Assembly: GCA_050485485.1 (NCBI GenBank)
Contig: JBJHBM010000004.1
Span: 1 to 64,000, forward strand
Direction: 5' to 3'
Length of the DNA: 64,000 nt
DNA from: WHSO01 sp050485485
GTDB taxonomy: Bacteria; Pseudomonadota; Alphaproteobacteria; SMXQ01
The notes below the pieces were generated by a model that worked only from the letters and a program-made list of their open reading frames with translations, was not told where the DNA came from and ran no database searches. Shown piece by piece: positions 33,703-45,421 of the stretch; the stretch's first letter is position 1, and each line of letters opens with the position of its first letter. Position numbers and translations under genes: made by a program.

Positions 33703-34425
33703 CTAGTGCAGGTGCAGCGCGTCGTGGAGGTAAAGACAGGTCAGGATCGTGAACACGAAGGCCTGAAGCACGGCAACGATCAGCTCGAGCGCGTAGAGCG
33801 CGATCAGGATGGCGAGCGGCGCCACGCCCAGCAGGCCGAGCGCGACCACGAAGCCCGCGAACACCTTGAGCATGGTGTGGCCCGCCATCATGTTGGCGAA
33901 CAGGCGTAGCGCCAGCGTCACGGGGCGCGCCAGATAGCTCAGTATCTCGATGGGGACCAACAGCGGCGCCATGTAGATCGGCGCGCCGGGCGGGAAGAAG
34001 TAGGAGAACCACTTGGTGCCGTGCTTGACGACGCCGATGATGGTGACGCCCACGAACACCACGGCGGCGAGCGCGAAGGTGACGATGATGTGGCTCGTCA
34101 CCGTGAACGAGCCCGGGATCAGTCCGATAGTGTTGGCGAACAGGATGAACATGAACAGCGTGAAGATAAACGGGAAGTAAGGCCGTCCCGCGCTGCCCAC
34201 GTTGTCACGCACCAGCCCTGCTATGAACTCGTAGGAAAGCTCCGTCATCGACTGCCAGCGTCCCGGCACCAGCGCGCGATGGCGCATCCCGAGGACAAGA
34301 AAGGCGGTGATAGCCGTGATGGCGATCAGCATGAACAGGGCGGAATTGGTGAAGGAGACGTCCACGCCGGCGACGCTGGCCGGAACGATGGTCTTGATTT
34401 CGAACTGTTCGAGGGGTGATGCCAC
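33703..34425 (-). CDS. atpB: ATP synthase F0 subunit a
   Basis: Stator subunit that forms the proton half-channels next to the c-ring. The 240-residue protein has several hydrophobic helices, with the essential arginine in LARPVTLALRLFANMMAGHTML and the C-terminal ALELIVAVLQAFVFTILTCLYL. The N-terminal EQFEIKTIVP and the NTIGLIPGSFTVTSHI loop are typical of alphaproteobacterial AtpB. Order and direction fit atpI-B-E-F'-F. Confidence 0.97.
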   Translation of the reverse strand: MASPLEQFEIKTIVPASVAGVDVSFTNSALFMLIAITAITAFLVLGMRHRALVPGRWQSMTELSYEFIAGLVRDNVGSAGRPYFPFIFTLFMFILFANTIGLIPGSFTVTSHIIVTFALAAVVFVGVTIIGVVKHGTKWFSYFFPPGAPIYMAPLLVPIEILSYLARPVTLALRLFANMMAGHTMLKVFAGFVVALGLLGVAPLAILIALYALELIVAVLQAFVFTILTCLYLHDALHLH

Positions 34426-34449
34426 GTTACCGATCCCGGCCCGATTCGT

Positions 34450-34818
34450 TTACCTGTCCAGGTTATTGTCACTACCACCGGGACGGTCGGTGTCCCGCCG
34501 GTAGCCGGGGGTGAGGCCGAAGCCGCTGACCGCCCGATAGACGTTGAGGACGCCCGCTGCGGCCCCAAGAAAGAAAAACACAACCAACAACCACGGCCCG
34601 GTTCCGAGCCATCTGTCGAGCGCCCAGCCGATGGCGACACCCACCGCCAGCGCTCCCACCAGCTCGACACCGACCCGGAAGCCGACGCCCCAGCCGCTCA
34701 TCGCCGCCGGCTCGTCGTCCCCCGATCCGTGCTGCTCGTCGCGTCCGCGCGCCGCCTTGAGGCGCGCTTTCAGGTCCGTGAGCGGCGAACCGGACGGGTG
34801 GGGATCCCTATCTGCCAT
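34450..34818 (-). CDS. atpI: ATP synthase accessory protein I
   Basis: A 122-residue small membrane protein of the AtpI family, thought to help c-ring assembly or Mg uptake. After a charged N-terminal third (LKARLKAARGRDEQ), it has two helices, GVGFRVGVELVGALAVGVAI with GWALDRWLGTGPW between, and LLVVFFFLGAAAGVLNVYRA, matching the family. The ATG at 34818 has GAGGATG upstream; an in-frame start at 34932 would add 38 unlike residues. It heads the F0 group, 24 bases before atpB. Confidence 0.9.
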   Translation of the reverse strand: MADRDPHPSGSPLTDLKARLKAARGRDEQHGSGDDEPAAMSGWGVGFRVGVELVGALAVGVAIGWALDRWLGTGPWLLVVFFFLGAAAGVLNVYRAVSGFGLTPGYRRDTDRPGGSDNNLDR

Positions 34819-34986
34819 CACATCCTCGATGAAGGCTGCGCGACGGTTTCGAATCTCCCCCGAACCGCCCGAAAAAGGCCGCACCCCCGGCGAAAGCGGG
34901 GGCACCTTACGGGCCGCCACCGGGGCTGTCAAGCGCCCAGAGCCCTGGGCCCAAGCCCTTCGCGGGCAAGCAAAAAAGGCACCTTT
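34819..34986 (-). promoter_or_regulatory. smc/atpI intergenic region with hairpins
   Basis: Reading the minus strand, the smc stop lies within the stem AAAAGG-TG-CCTTTT (34974-34987) followed by two more T, a short intrinsic-terminator-like element. Further on CCCCCG/CGGGGG (34884-34902) forms a GC hairpin followed after 7 bases by TTTTTC. The atp promoter is expected between these and 34818, but no clear -35/-10 pair stands out. Confidence 0.5.
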
Positions 34987-38445
<3,459 letters not shown>

Positions 38446-38458
38446 GCGCGAACCTTTC

Positions 38459-39136
38459 CTAGCGGCCCTTGGCGATCAACGGATCGACCACGGCCTTGAA
38501 TTCCTCGAACGACATCACGCCGGCGTACTTGTTGCCGTCGATGATGAAGCTGGGTGTGGAGTTGACGCCGAGGCCGCGCTCGCCATCGAGGCGCTGCTCG
38601 AGCACCGCGCGCTGTACGTCCTCGTTCTGGAAGCAGGCGCCGACGTCGGCCTCGCCCATGCCGCCGATCCCCGCCACGCGGGCGAGGCCTGCGAACGGGT
38701 CGGGTGCGCCGGCCCAGGCATTCTGGCGCTGGAAGAACAGGTCGAGGAAGGCGTAGCGCCGCTCGGGGCCAGCGCAGCGCGCCAGCATGGCGGCGGCGAG
38801 CGCCCCCTGGTCGAGCGGGAAGTCGCGCATCACCAAGCGCACGGTGCCGGCGTCGATGTAGCTCGTCTTGATCGCGGGCAGCACGTCCACGTGGAAGGTG
38901 CGGCAGGCGGGACAGGTGAGGGAGGCGTACTCGATCACGGTGACGGGCGCGTCGGGGTTGCCCAGCACCATGTCGTCGGGGCCGACCTCAAGCGCGCGGG
39001 TGCGCGCTTCGGCGTCGGTGACGGGGCCCGTCGCCTGGGGCGGCGGGGCGGGGGTACGGCCCTGCCACTGGTAGAGCGCCAGCGCGCCCACCGTGACGGC
39101 AGCGATTCCCGCCAAGACCAACAAGATGTTACGCAT
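38459..39136 (-). CDS. DsbA family thiol-disulfide oxidoreductase
   Basis: A 225-residue membrane-anchored or exported thioredoxin-fold protein. An N-terminal hydrophobic segment (ILLVLAGIAAVTVGALALY) precedes the active site ASLTCPACRTFHVDVLP (CPAC, near residues 75-78) and the cis-proline loop GVNSTPSFIIDGNKYAG. CPAC and the 27-kDa DsbA_4-like architecture (relatives of BdbD and ScoI-type DsbA) suggest oxidation or isomerisation of periplasmic disulfides. It lies directly upstream of smc and downstream of the DUF721 gene. The DsbD/ScsB-like reductase at 20.6 kb could be a partner, which is inference. Confidence 0.92.
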   Translation of the reverse strand: MRNILLVLAGIAAVTVGALALYQWQGRTPAPPPQATGPVTDAEARTRALEVGPDDMVLGNPDAPVTVIEYASLTCPACRTFHVDVLPAIKTSYIDAGTVRLVMRDFPLDQGALAAAMLARCAGPERRYAFLDLFFQRQNAWAGAPDPFAGLARVAGIGGMGEADVGACFQNEDVQRAVLEQRLDGERGLGVNSTPSFIIDGNKYAGVMSFEEFKAVVDPLIAKGR

Positions 39137-39229
39137 CTATAGCTCCCTTGCCACAAAATATAGCGTTCGCGTGTCGGTACCGTAAAGCGGGGATTCCGAA
39201 CTATCCACAGAAATGCACGTCCCGGCGCT

Positions 39230-39757
39230 TCAGCGGCGCGGGCGCGCGGGCACGCCCCGGGCGCGGACAGCGGCGCCTTCCCGGGCGCGGGCGAGCCGGC
39301 CGAGCGCCGCGCGCACGCCGTCATCGGCGACGCGGTCGATCGCGGCGGTCACCGCGGGTGCCGGCTCGACGGCGGGGGGCGGTTCTCCGGCGCCGGCCTC
39401 GGGCGGCGTCACGCGGCCGTGGTGCAGCTCCATGCGGGCGACCGCGCGGTAGCCGAAATGCGCGTTGATGCGTTCGATGATCTGGGGCGCGAGATGGCTC
39501 ACCTCGGGCGCGAAGGCGCCCGATACCACCAGGTGCAGCGTGCCCTCGGCGCGCTCGCCGCGGGCGAACACGATGCGCGACGGGCGCGTGTGGTCGCTGA
39601 GCGGGCGCCCGACGATGGTCGGCCAGTCGGTGACGATGGCGGCCTCGGCGAAGCCGCGCCGGCGCATGGCGGGCGTGGTGACGCGATTGACGCTGCTTGC
39701 GAGCGTGGTCATGCCGCGGCGCCGGGGCGGTTCGGAGGATTTGGGGTCGTCGGCCAT
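39230..39757 (-). CDS. DUF721 (DciA-like) family protein
   Basis: A 175-residue protein with the DUF721 core LASSVNRVTTPAMRRRGFAE, IVTDWPTIVGRPLSDHTRP, GTLHLVVSGAFAPEVSHLAP and IIERINAHFGYRAVARMEL. DUF721 includes DciA, the ancestral loader of the replicative helicase DnaB, which replaces DnaC in most bacteria; alphaproteobacterial members have the domain N-terminally with a disordered tail, as here (Pro/Ala/Arg-rich after residue 125). The ATG at 39757 begins MADDPKSSEPP. It is divergent from mutY and heads the DUF721-dsbA-smc run. A DciA role in this organism is inferred. Confidence 0.87.
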   Translation of the reverse strand: MADDPKSSEPPRRRGMTTLASSVNRVTTPAMRRRGFAEAAIVTDWPTIVGRPLSDHTRPSRIVFARGERAEGTLHLVVSGAFAPEVSHLAPQIIERINAHFGYRAVARMELHHGRVTPPEAGAGEPPPAVEPAPAVTAAIDRVADDGVRAALGRLARAREGAAVRARGVPARPRR

Positions 39758-39823
39758 GGCGGCTCCGGTCGGGCTGCGGCGGCTCTGGCGCGCCGGCCGC
39801 GCGCGCGCCATGATGGACCGGAA

Positions 39824-40960
39824 ATGACCGCTCGCAAAGCCCTCAACGCGGCCGCGCCTGCCGTTCCCGCCGCGCCCGTCGATCCGGCCGCCTTCGCGCG
39901 TCGTCTGCTCGCCTGGTACGACCGCGGCCATCGCGCGCTGCCGTGGCGCGCGCCGCTGGGCGGGCGCGCCGACCCCTACCGCGTGTGGCTGTCGGAGATC
40001 ATGCTGCAGCAGACCACGGTGGCGGCGGTCGGCCCCTACTTCGGGCGCTTCCTCGCGCGCTGGCCGACCGTCGAGGCGCTCGCCGCGGCGTCTATCGACG
40101 ACGTGCTGGCGGAATGGCAGGGGCTCGGCTACTACGCGCGCGCCCGCAACCTCAAGCGCTGCGCCGAGACGGTGGTGCGCGACCTCGGCGGGCGCTTCCC
40201 CGAAACGTCGGACGGGCTGCGCCGGCTGCCCGGTGTCGGTCCCTACACCGCCGCCGCCATCGCCGCGATCGCCTTCGGCGAGGCGGCGACCGTGGTGGAC
40301 GGCAACGTCGAGCGCGTGATCGCGCGCCTGTTCGCGGTGGAGGCGCCGCTGCCCGCCGCGAAGCCTCGCCTGCGCGAGCTCGCCGCGACGCTCACGCCCG
40401 CGGCGCGCGCGGGCGACTACGCCCAGGCGATGATGGACCTCGGCGCCACGGTCTGCACGCCGAGGGGGCCGGCCTGCGTGCTGTGCCCGGTGGCGGCGGA
40501 CTGCGCGGCACGGGCGCGGGGCTTCGCAGCCGAGCTGCCGCGGCGCGCCCGCAAGGCGGCGCGCCCGGTGCGGCGCGGCACCGCCTGGGTCCTGTTCGAC
40601 AATGCCGGTGCCGTGCTGCTGCGCCGCCGCGCGGAGCAGGGCCTCTTGGGCGGATTGTGGGAGGTACCCTCCTCCGAATGGAAGGAAACGGGCGGCTGGG
40701 GCACGGACGGCGATGCGGTATCCGATCCGCCCGTGGCGGCGGACTGGCGCGATGCCGGCGAGGTGGTCCACGTCTTCACCCATTTCCGGCTTGAACTCGC
40801 GGTGCGCGTCGCACGGATCGACGCCATGGACGCATCCCGGTTCGGAGAAGATGCGCGTTGGGTCGCGGAAGACAGGCTGCCTGCCCATGCGCTGCCCACC
40901 GTAATGAAGAAGGTGCTCGCGGCGGGCGTGTCTACGTGGCCGCACGGGAGCAGGAAATGA
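39824..40960 (+). CDS. mutY: A/G-specific adenine glycosylase
   Basis: Removes adenine mispaired with 8-oxoguanine. The 378-residue protein has the HhH-GPD core with E in WLSEIMLQQTTVAAVGPYF, the hairpin RLPGVGPYTAAAIAAIAFGE and catalytic D in VVDGNVERVIARL, then the 4Fe-4S loop CTPRGPACVLCPVAADC (C-x6-C-x2-C-x5-C), and a C-terminal NUDIX-like 8-oxoG recognition domain (GLLGGLWEVPSSEW, VVHVFTHFRLEL). The ATG at 39824 is chosen; earlier in-frame starts would overlap the divergent DUF721 gene. It is coupled by ATGA to the VOC gene. Confidence 0.97.
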   Translation: MTARKALNAAAPAVPAAPVDPAAFARRLLAWYDRGHRALPWRAPLGGRADPYRVWLSEIMLQQTTVAAVGPYFGRFLARWPTVEALAAASIDDVLAEWQGLGYYARARNLKRCAETVVRDLGGRFPETSDGLRRLPGVGPYTAAAIAAIAFGEAATVVDGNVERVIARLFAVEAPLPAAKPRLRELAATLTPAARAGDYAQAMMDLGATVCTPRGPACVLCPVAADCAARARGFAAELPRRARKAARPVRRGTAWVLFDNAGAVLLRRRAEQGLLGGLWEVPSSEWKETGGWGTDGDAVSDPPVAADWRDAGEVVHVFTHFRLELAVRVARIDAMDASRFGEDARWVAEDRLPAHALPTVMKKVLAAGVSTWPHGSRK

Positions 40961-41373
40961 CCGGCACCATACTCATCAACATCGATGTCGACGATCTCGC
41001 GCGGGGCCTCGCCTTCTACCGCGATGGACTGGGGTGCGAGGTCGGTCGCCGCTTCGACGAGGCGTTCGCCGAGCTGCGCTACGGCGCCATCTCGCTTTAT
41101 CTGCTGGTTACGCCCGCCGGCAGCACGCCGGCACCTGGCGCGCCACCCCGCGACTACGCGCGACACTGGACGCCAGTGCATGCGGATTTCGTGGTCGACG
41201 ACATCGACGGCGCGATTGCGCGGGCGATCGCTGCCGGCGCGCGCCTCGAGGGCGCGGTGCGCGACGAACCTCACGGCAAGCTGGCACAGCTGTCGGATCC
41301 GTTCGGCCACGGCTTTTGTCTGATCGAGTTCAATGCGCGCGGCTATGACGTGCTGCTCGAGCCGATGGATTGA
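40957..41373 (+). CDS. VOC-fold (glyoxalase/bleomycin-resistance-like) protein
   Basis: A 138-residue vicinal-oxygen-chelate protein with two beta-alpha-beta-beta-beta halves: INIDVDDLARGLAFYRDGLGCEVGRRF in the first and HADFVVDDIDGAIARAIAAGA with LAQLSDPFGHGFCLIEF in the second. The D-P-F/W-G-H-x-F signature is that of the glyoxalase I-like/PhnB group. Substrate unknown; candidate activities include lyase, dioxygenase or antibiotic sequestration. It overlaps the mutY stop by 4 bases and converges with ccrM 3 bases away. Confidence 0.88.
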   Translation: MTGTILINIDVDDLARGLAFYRDGLGCEVGRRFDEAFAELRYGAISLYLLVTPAGSTPAPGAPPRDYARHWTPVHADFVVDDIDGAIARAIAAGARLEGAVRDEPHGKLAQLSDPFGHGFCLIEFNARGYDVLLEPMD

Positions 41374-41376
41374 AGC

Positions 41377-42540
41377 TCAGGCCTCGGCGCCCTCGGCCTC
41401 GGGCCCGGATCGGGCGCGGGCCGCGCCGGGCGCCGGGATCAGCCCGCCCGCCGCGAGGTCTGCGCGGATCTGCTGGCGCAGGAGATCGATGGGCTTGGGC
41501 TTTCCTTCCACGTCGAAGTGCCAGAAGGTCCAGCCATTGCAGGCGGACAGCCCCTGGACGTGGGCGCCGACCTTGTGGATCGAGCCGGTGATGTCAACCC
41601 CCACCAGCGAGCCGTCGGCGCGCACCTTGGCGGTGTAGCGCCCGCGTGCGTCGGCCAGCACGTCGCCGGGGTTGAGCAGCCCGCGCTCCACCACCCAGCC
41701 GAACGGGATGCGCGGCTCGCGCTTCTTCGCGCTCACCTCGAGCGTCGTGGGATCGGCCGGAGCGACCTGGTCGATGCGCTTCTGCGCGAGCGCGGCGTAG
41801 GCCGGGTCGCGCTCGATGCCGATGTAGCCGCGCCCGAGGCGCTTGGCGACCGCGCCGGTGGTGCCGGTGCCGAAGAACGGGTCGAGCACCACGTCGCCGG
41901 GCTGGGTCGCGGCCAGAATGACGCGGTGAAGCAGCGCCTCCGGCTTCTGGGTCGGGTGCGCCTTGGCGCCGTCCTTCTTGAGGCGCTCGCCCCCCGAGCA
42001 GATCGGCAGCAGCCAGTCGGAGCGCATCTGCATGTCGTCGTTGGCCGACTTCATGGCCTCGTAGTTGAAGGTGTAGCCCTTGGCGTCCGGCGACTTGGTG
42101 CACCAGATCATGGTCTCGTGGGCGTTGGTGAAGCGCCGGCCGCGGAAGTTCGGCATCGGGTTGGCCTTGCGCCATACCACGTCGTTGAGAATCCAGAAGC
42201 CGAGGTCCTGCAGGATCGCGCCGACGCGGTAGATATTGTGGTAGCTGCCGATCACCCATAGCGTGCCATCGTCCTTGAGCACGCGCCGCGCGGCCGCGAG
42301 CCAGCGCCGGGTGAAGCGGTCGTACTCGGCGAAGTCGGTGAAGCGGTCCCAGTCCTGGGTGACGCCGTCGACGCGGGTGTTGTTGGGGCGGATCAGCTCG
42401 CCCTGCAGCTGAAGGTTATAGGGCGGGTCGGCGAAGACCATGTCCGCCGTCCCTTCCTTCAGGCAGTTCATCACCTCGACCGCATCGCCGACGAGCACCT
42501 CGCCGACGTTGGCCGCGTCCCTGGTCGCGTCGCTGGTCAT
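41377..42540 (-). CDS. ccrM: CcrM-type GANTC adenine-N6 DNA methyltransferase
   Basis: An orphan methyltransferase that methylates A in GANTC and in Caulobacter couples gene expression to the cell cycle. The 387-residue protein is a beta-class enzyme: the catalytic DPPYNLQLQGEL precedes the SAM-binding DPFFGTGTTGAVAKRLGRGY. Other family marks are WVIGSYHNIYRVG, NAHETMIWC and the C-terminal region unique to CcrM (GSIHKVGAHVQGLSACNGW) needed for DNA recognition. No restriction endonuclease gene is adjacent. Four GANTC sites lie just upstream of the start, which suggests self-regulation by methylation. Confidence 0.97.
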   Translation of the reverse strand: MTSDATRDAANVGEVLVGDAVEVMNCLKEGTADMVFADPPYNLQLQGELIRPNNTRVDGVTQDWDRFTDFAEYDRFTRRWLAAARRVLKDDGTLWVIGSYHNIYRVGAILQDLGFWILNDVVWRKANPMPNFRGRRFTNAHETMIWCTKSPDAKGYTFNYEAMKSANDDMQMRSDWLLPICSGGERLKKDGAKAHPTQKPEALLHRVILAATQPGDVVLDPFFGTGTTGAVAKRLGRGYIGIERDPAYAALAQKRIDQVAPADPTTLEVSAKKREPRIPFGWVVERGLLNPGDVLADARGRYTAKVRADGSLVGVDITGSIHKVGAHVQGLSACNGWTFWHFDVEGKPKPIDLLRQQIRADLAAGGLIPAPGAARARSGPEAEGAEA

Positions 42541-42559
42541 GGCGGGACGATGGGCCGCG

Positions 42560-42629
42560 GATTCCGGTGGGTCAAGAATTTTTTAGTGGAATCAATGGGT
42601 TAACCTATATCCGGGAGTCGTTCCGATTC
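42560..42629 (-). promoter_or_regulatory. Cluster of four GANTC sites at the ccrM promoter region
   Basis: GATTC at 42560-42564, GAATC at 42589-42593, GAGTC at 42615-42619 and GATTC at 42625-42629. The first two lie in the 59-base rnhB-ccrM gap and the other two in the last codons of rnhB. GANTC is the methylation target of CcrM, whose gene starts 20 bases away. The gap is AT-rich compared with its surroundings, with AATTTTTTA and a GTTAAC palindrome at about 42599-42604. Confidence 0.75.
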
Positions 42630-43271
42630 GGGCATACCAGATATAGTGGTGCGCTCCAGCACGAGGCGGACGGGCGCGAAGCTACGGCGGTGGTGCGCGG
42701 TGGGACCGAGCTGGTCCAGCGCCGCCCGGTGCCCGGGCGTGCCGTAGCCCATGTTGGCGGCAAATCCGTAGCCCGGGAAGGCTGCGTCGAGCGCCGCCAT
42801 GGCGCGGTCGCGCGTGACCTTGGCAACGATCGAGGCGGCGGCGACGGAGAAACACAGCCCGTCGCCCTTCGGCACCGCGCGCGCGGGGCACGGCAGCTCC
42901 GGCAACCCGGTGCCGTCGACGATGGCATGATCGGGCGCGCAGCCGAGCGCCGCCACCGCGCGCGCCATGGCGCGATAGGTCGCCTGCAGGATGTTGATCT
43001 CGTCGATCTCGGCGACCGAGGCCTCGCCCACGCCGACATGGATGCGTCCGGCGCCGCGTTCCGCCATCAGGATCTCGAACAGCGCCGCGCGCCGGGCGGG
43101 CAGGATCTTCTTGGAATCGTCGAGGCCGCTCCGCAGCGCGCGCGGCAGGCAGCGCGCGTCCAGCACCACGGCGGCGGCCACCACCGGCCCGGCCCAGGGA
43201 CCGCGGCCCGCTTCGTCGATCCCGCAGACGATACCGCCCAAGGCACGCTCCACCGAGAAGTCAGGCACCAT
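42600..43271 (-). CDS. rnhB: Ribonuclease HII
   Basis: Cleaves RNA at single ribonucleotides and longer hybrids. The 223-residue protein shows the RNase H2 catalytic set: CGIDEAGRGPWAGPVVAAAV, SGLDDSKKILPARR, IVDGTGLPELP and ASIVAKVTRDRAM followed by FAANMGYGTPGH. Start choice: ATG at 43271 (MVPDFSVERALGG) has GGAAAGG upstream and matches family length; an ATG at 43292 would add seven residues. It lies upstream of ccrM on the same strand with a 59-base gap; rnhB-ccrM linkage is common in Alphaproteobacteria. Confidence 0.95.
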   Translation of the reverse strand: MVPDFSVERALGGIVCGIDEAGRGPWAGPVVAAAVVLDARCLPRALRSGLDDSKKILPARRAALFEILMAERGAGRIHVGVGEASVAEIDEINILQATYRAMARAVAALGCAPDHAIVDGTGLPELPCPARAVPKGDGLCFSVAAASIVAKVTRDRAMAALDAAFPGYGFAANMGYGTPGHRAALDQLGPTAHHRRSFAPVRLVLERTTISGMPESERLPDIG

Positions 43272-43363
43272 CCCCCCTTTCCATGCGCGCATCCTAACGA
43301 CGAAGGCGCGCGCGCGGAAGCGGCGAGGATGATCCCGTGACGGTGGCGGAGAGCGAAAACCGT

Positions 43364-44554
43364 CTAGAACAGCCGGAGCTGGTCGCCCTTGCGAACCGGC
43401 GGCGCGAAGCGCGAGCAGTCGAGGCTGCCGAGCGCGCGGCCGCCCTCGTAGGTGCGTCCGCGCTCGCCCGGCACCCGAGCGCGCTCGCGCGAGAGGCCGA
43501 GGCGCCGTGCTGCCATGTTGAAGCGCGCCGCGATCAGGGCGGCGTAGGGGCCCTCACCGCGCATGCGCGAGCCGAAGTTGGGATCGTTGAGCGCGCCGCC
43601 GCGCGTGTCGCGCACCAGCGACAGCACCTTGCGAGCGCGGTCGGGGTAATGGGTCAGCAGCCATTCCTCGAACAGCTCCTTCACCTCGAGCGGCAGGCGC
43701 AGCAGGATGTAGCCGGCGTCGTCGGCGCCCGCCTCCTTGGCGTGCGCGAGGATCGCCTCCATCTCGGCGTCGGTGAGCGCCGGGATCACCGGGGCTACCA
43801 TCACGCCGACCGGCACCCCCGCCGCCTTGAGTGCCGTGACAGCCGCCAGTCGGCGCGTGGGCGCGCTCGCGCGCGGCTCGAGCTTGCGGGTGAGCTCGGT
43901 GTCGAGGGTGGTGACCGAGAGATAGACCTTGGCGAGGCGCCGCCGCGCCATGTCGGCGAGCAGGTCGCGGTCGGCCAGCACCGCGTCCGACTTGGTGACG
44001 ATCGAGACCGGGTGGTTGAAGGCCGACAGCACCTCCAGGATGCCGCGCGTGATGCGCAGGCGGCGCTCGATCGGTTGGTAGGGGTCGGTGTTGGTGCCCA
44101 TCGCGATCGGCTTGCAGACGTAGCCCTTGCGCGCGAGCTCGCGCGCGAGCAGGCGCGGCGCGTCGGGCTTGGCGAGGATACGGGTCTCGAAGTCGAGCCC
44201 GGGGGAAAGGCCGAGATAGGCGTGGGTCGGCCGCGCGAAGCAGTAGATGCAGCCGTGCTCGCAGCCGCGATAGGGATTGATTGAGCGGTCGAAGGGAATG
44301 TCGGGCGAGGTGTTGCGGGTGATCGCGGTGCGGGTCACGTCCACCAGGATGCGGGTGCGCGGGCGCTCGGCGTCGGCCGCGGCATAGGGGGCGGCGTCGG
44401 GCTCCGGGGTGCCCGTGTCGTTGTCCCGCGCCGCCGTGGCCCAGCCGTCGTCGGCGCGCTCGCGCACCTCACGCTCGTAGCGCCCGGTGGGGTTGGAGAC
44501 GGCGCCACGCCCCTTGAGGGGGCGCCCGCCCGCAAGATCCGGCAATCGGTCCAT
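43364..44554 (-). CDS. PA0069 family radical SAM protein
   Basis: A 396-residue radical SAM enzyme related to spore photoproduct lyase-like proteins. The 4Fe-4S motif is CX3CX2C in NPYRGCEHGCIYCFARPTH, followed by GLDFETRILAKPDA, PIAMGTNTDPYQPIE and the barrel segments VSIVTKSDAVLADRDLL and GVMVAPVIPALTDAE. The N-terminal KGRGAVSNPTGRYE and ILVDVTRTAITRNTSPDIPF are features of the PA0069/Rv2578c group. The reaction is unknown; DNA repair has been suggested for relatives. It diverges from the glycosyltransferase-like gene across 154 bases of lower GC content. Confidence 0.93.
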   Translation of the reverse strand: MDRLPDLAGGRPLKGRGAVSNPTGRYEREVRERADDGWATAARDNDTGTPEPDAAPYAAADAERPRTRILVDVTRTAITRNTSPDIPFDRSINPYRGCEHGCIYCFARPTHAYLGLSPGLDFETRILAKPDAPRLLARELARKGYVCKPIAMGTNTDPYQPIERRLRITRGILEVLSAFNHPVSIVTKSDAVLADRDLLADMARRRLAKVYLSVTTLDTELTRKLEPRASAPTRRLAAVTALKAAGVPVGVMVAPVIPALTDAEMEAILAHAKEAGADDAGYILLRLPLEVKELFEEWLLTHYPDRARKVLSLVRDTRGGALNDPNFGSRMRGEGPYAALIAARFNMAARRLGLSRERARVPGERGRTYEGGRALGSLDCSRFAPPVRKGDQLRLF

Positions 44555-44708
44555 ATTGCATCCTGGCAGAAGTTAAGGAACAAATCAAGAACATATTGGC
44601 GCGGGCGTTGGCCGCGCCGCTAACCATCTGGGCCGTAAAGTCTTTGTTCACGCGGCCTTCCTAGGCTCGACCGGTGGTGTATGAATAGGGGAACGAGGAG
44701 ACGGTACC

Positions 44709-45413
44709 GTGCTTAGCATTGTGATTCCGACCCTGGACGCGGCGGCCCATCTGCCGGGTTGCCTGGATGCCGTCGCCGAAGGCGCGCGCGTGGCCGAGGT
44801 CGCCGGGGTTTCGGCGCCCGCGCTCGAGGTGATCGTCGCCGATGGTGGCTCGACCGACGGCACGGCGGTGCTCGCGGCGGATCGGGGCGCCCGCGTGATC
44901 GCGGCGCCGCGCGGGCGCGGCACCCAGCTTGCGGCGGGCGCGGCGGCCGCCAACGGCGACTGGCTCCTGTTCCTGCACGCGGACACGCGGCTCGACCCCG
45001 CCTGGCTGTGCGCCGCCGCCGGCCACATGAACAATCCCGCCAACCCAGGAAAGGCGGCGGCGTTCCGCTTCACCCTCGACGACACGGCTCCGGCCGCGCG
45101 CCTGATCGAGGCGCTGGTGGCATGGCGCTGCCGCGCGCTGGCGCTGCCTTACGGCGACCAGGGGCTCCTGATCTCGGCCGGGCTCTACCGCGCACTTGGT
45201 GGCTTCCGCACCCAGCCTCTGATGGAGGACGTGGACCTGGTGTGCCGGATCGGGGCGGAGCGGTTGCGACTCCTGCCGGTGGCGGCGGTCACCTCGGCTG
45301 TGCGCTACCGCAAGGGCGGTTGGCTGCTCCGGCCGCTGCGCAACCTGTCCTGCCTCGGCCTCTATTTCCTCGGCCTGCCGGCGCCCGTGATTGCGCGCCT
45401 CTACGGGCGCTGA
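44709..45413 (+). CDS. TIGR04283-type family 2 glycosyltransferase
   Basis: A 234-residue GT-A fold glycosyltransferase: VIPTLDAAAHLPGCLDAV, the nucleotide-sugar site VIVADGGSTDGTAVLA, GRGTQLAAGAAAANGDWLLFLHADTRLD with the DxD-like pair, and LMEDVDLVCRI. The C terminus has a hydrophobic stretch RNLSCLGLYFLGLPAPVIARLY. This matches TIGR04283, often labelled arsenosugar biosynthesis glycosyltransferase, but no arsenic genes are near, so the label is not supported here. The start is a GTG with GAGGAGA upstream. A DUF2064 gene follows 8 bases later, its frequent partner. Confidence 0.88.
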   Translation: MLSIVIPTLDAAAHLPGCLDAVAEGARVAEVAGVSAPALEVIVADGGSTDGTAVLAADRGARVIAAPRGRGTQLAAGAAAANGDWLLFLHADTRLDPAWLCAAAGHMNNPANPGKAAAFRFTLDDTAPAARLIEALVAWRCRALALPYGDQGLLISAGLYRALGGFRTQPLMEDVDLVCRIGAERLRLLPVAAVTSAVRYRKGGWLLRPLRNLSCLGLYFLGLPAPVIARLYGR

Positions 45414-45421
45414 CGGAAGGT

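Noticed and set aside
42589..42604. CtrA box (TTAA-N7-TTAA) at the ccrM promoter
   Set aside because: Only one TTAA half-site is present with a poor second half; not enough to claim CtrA binding.
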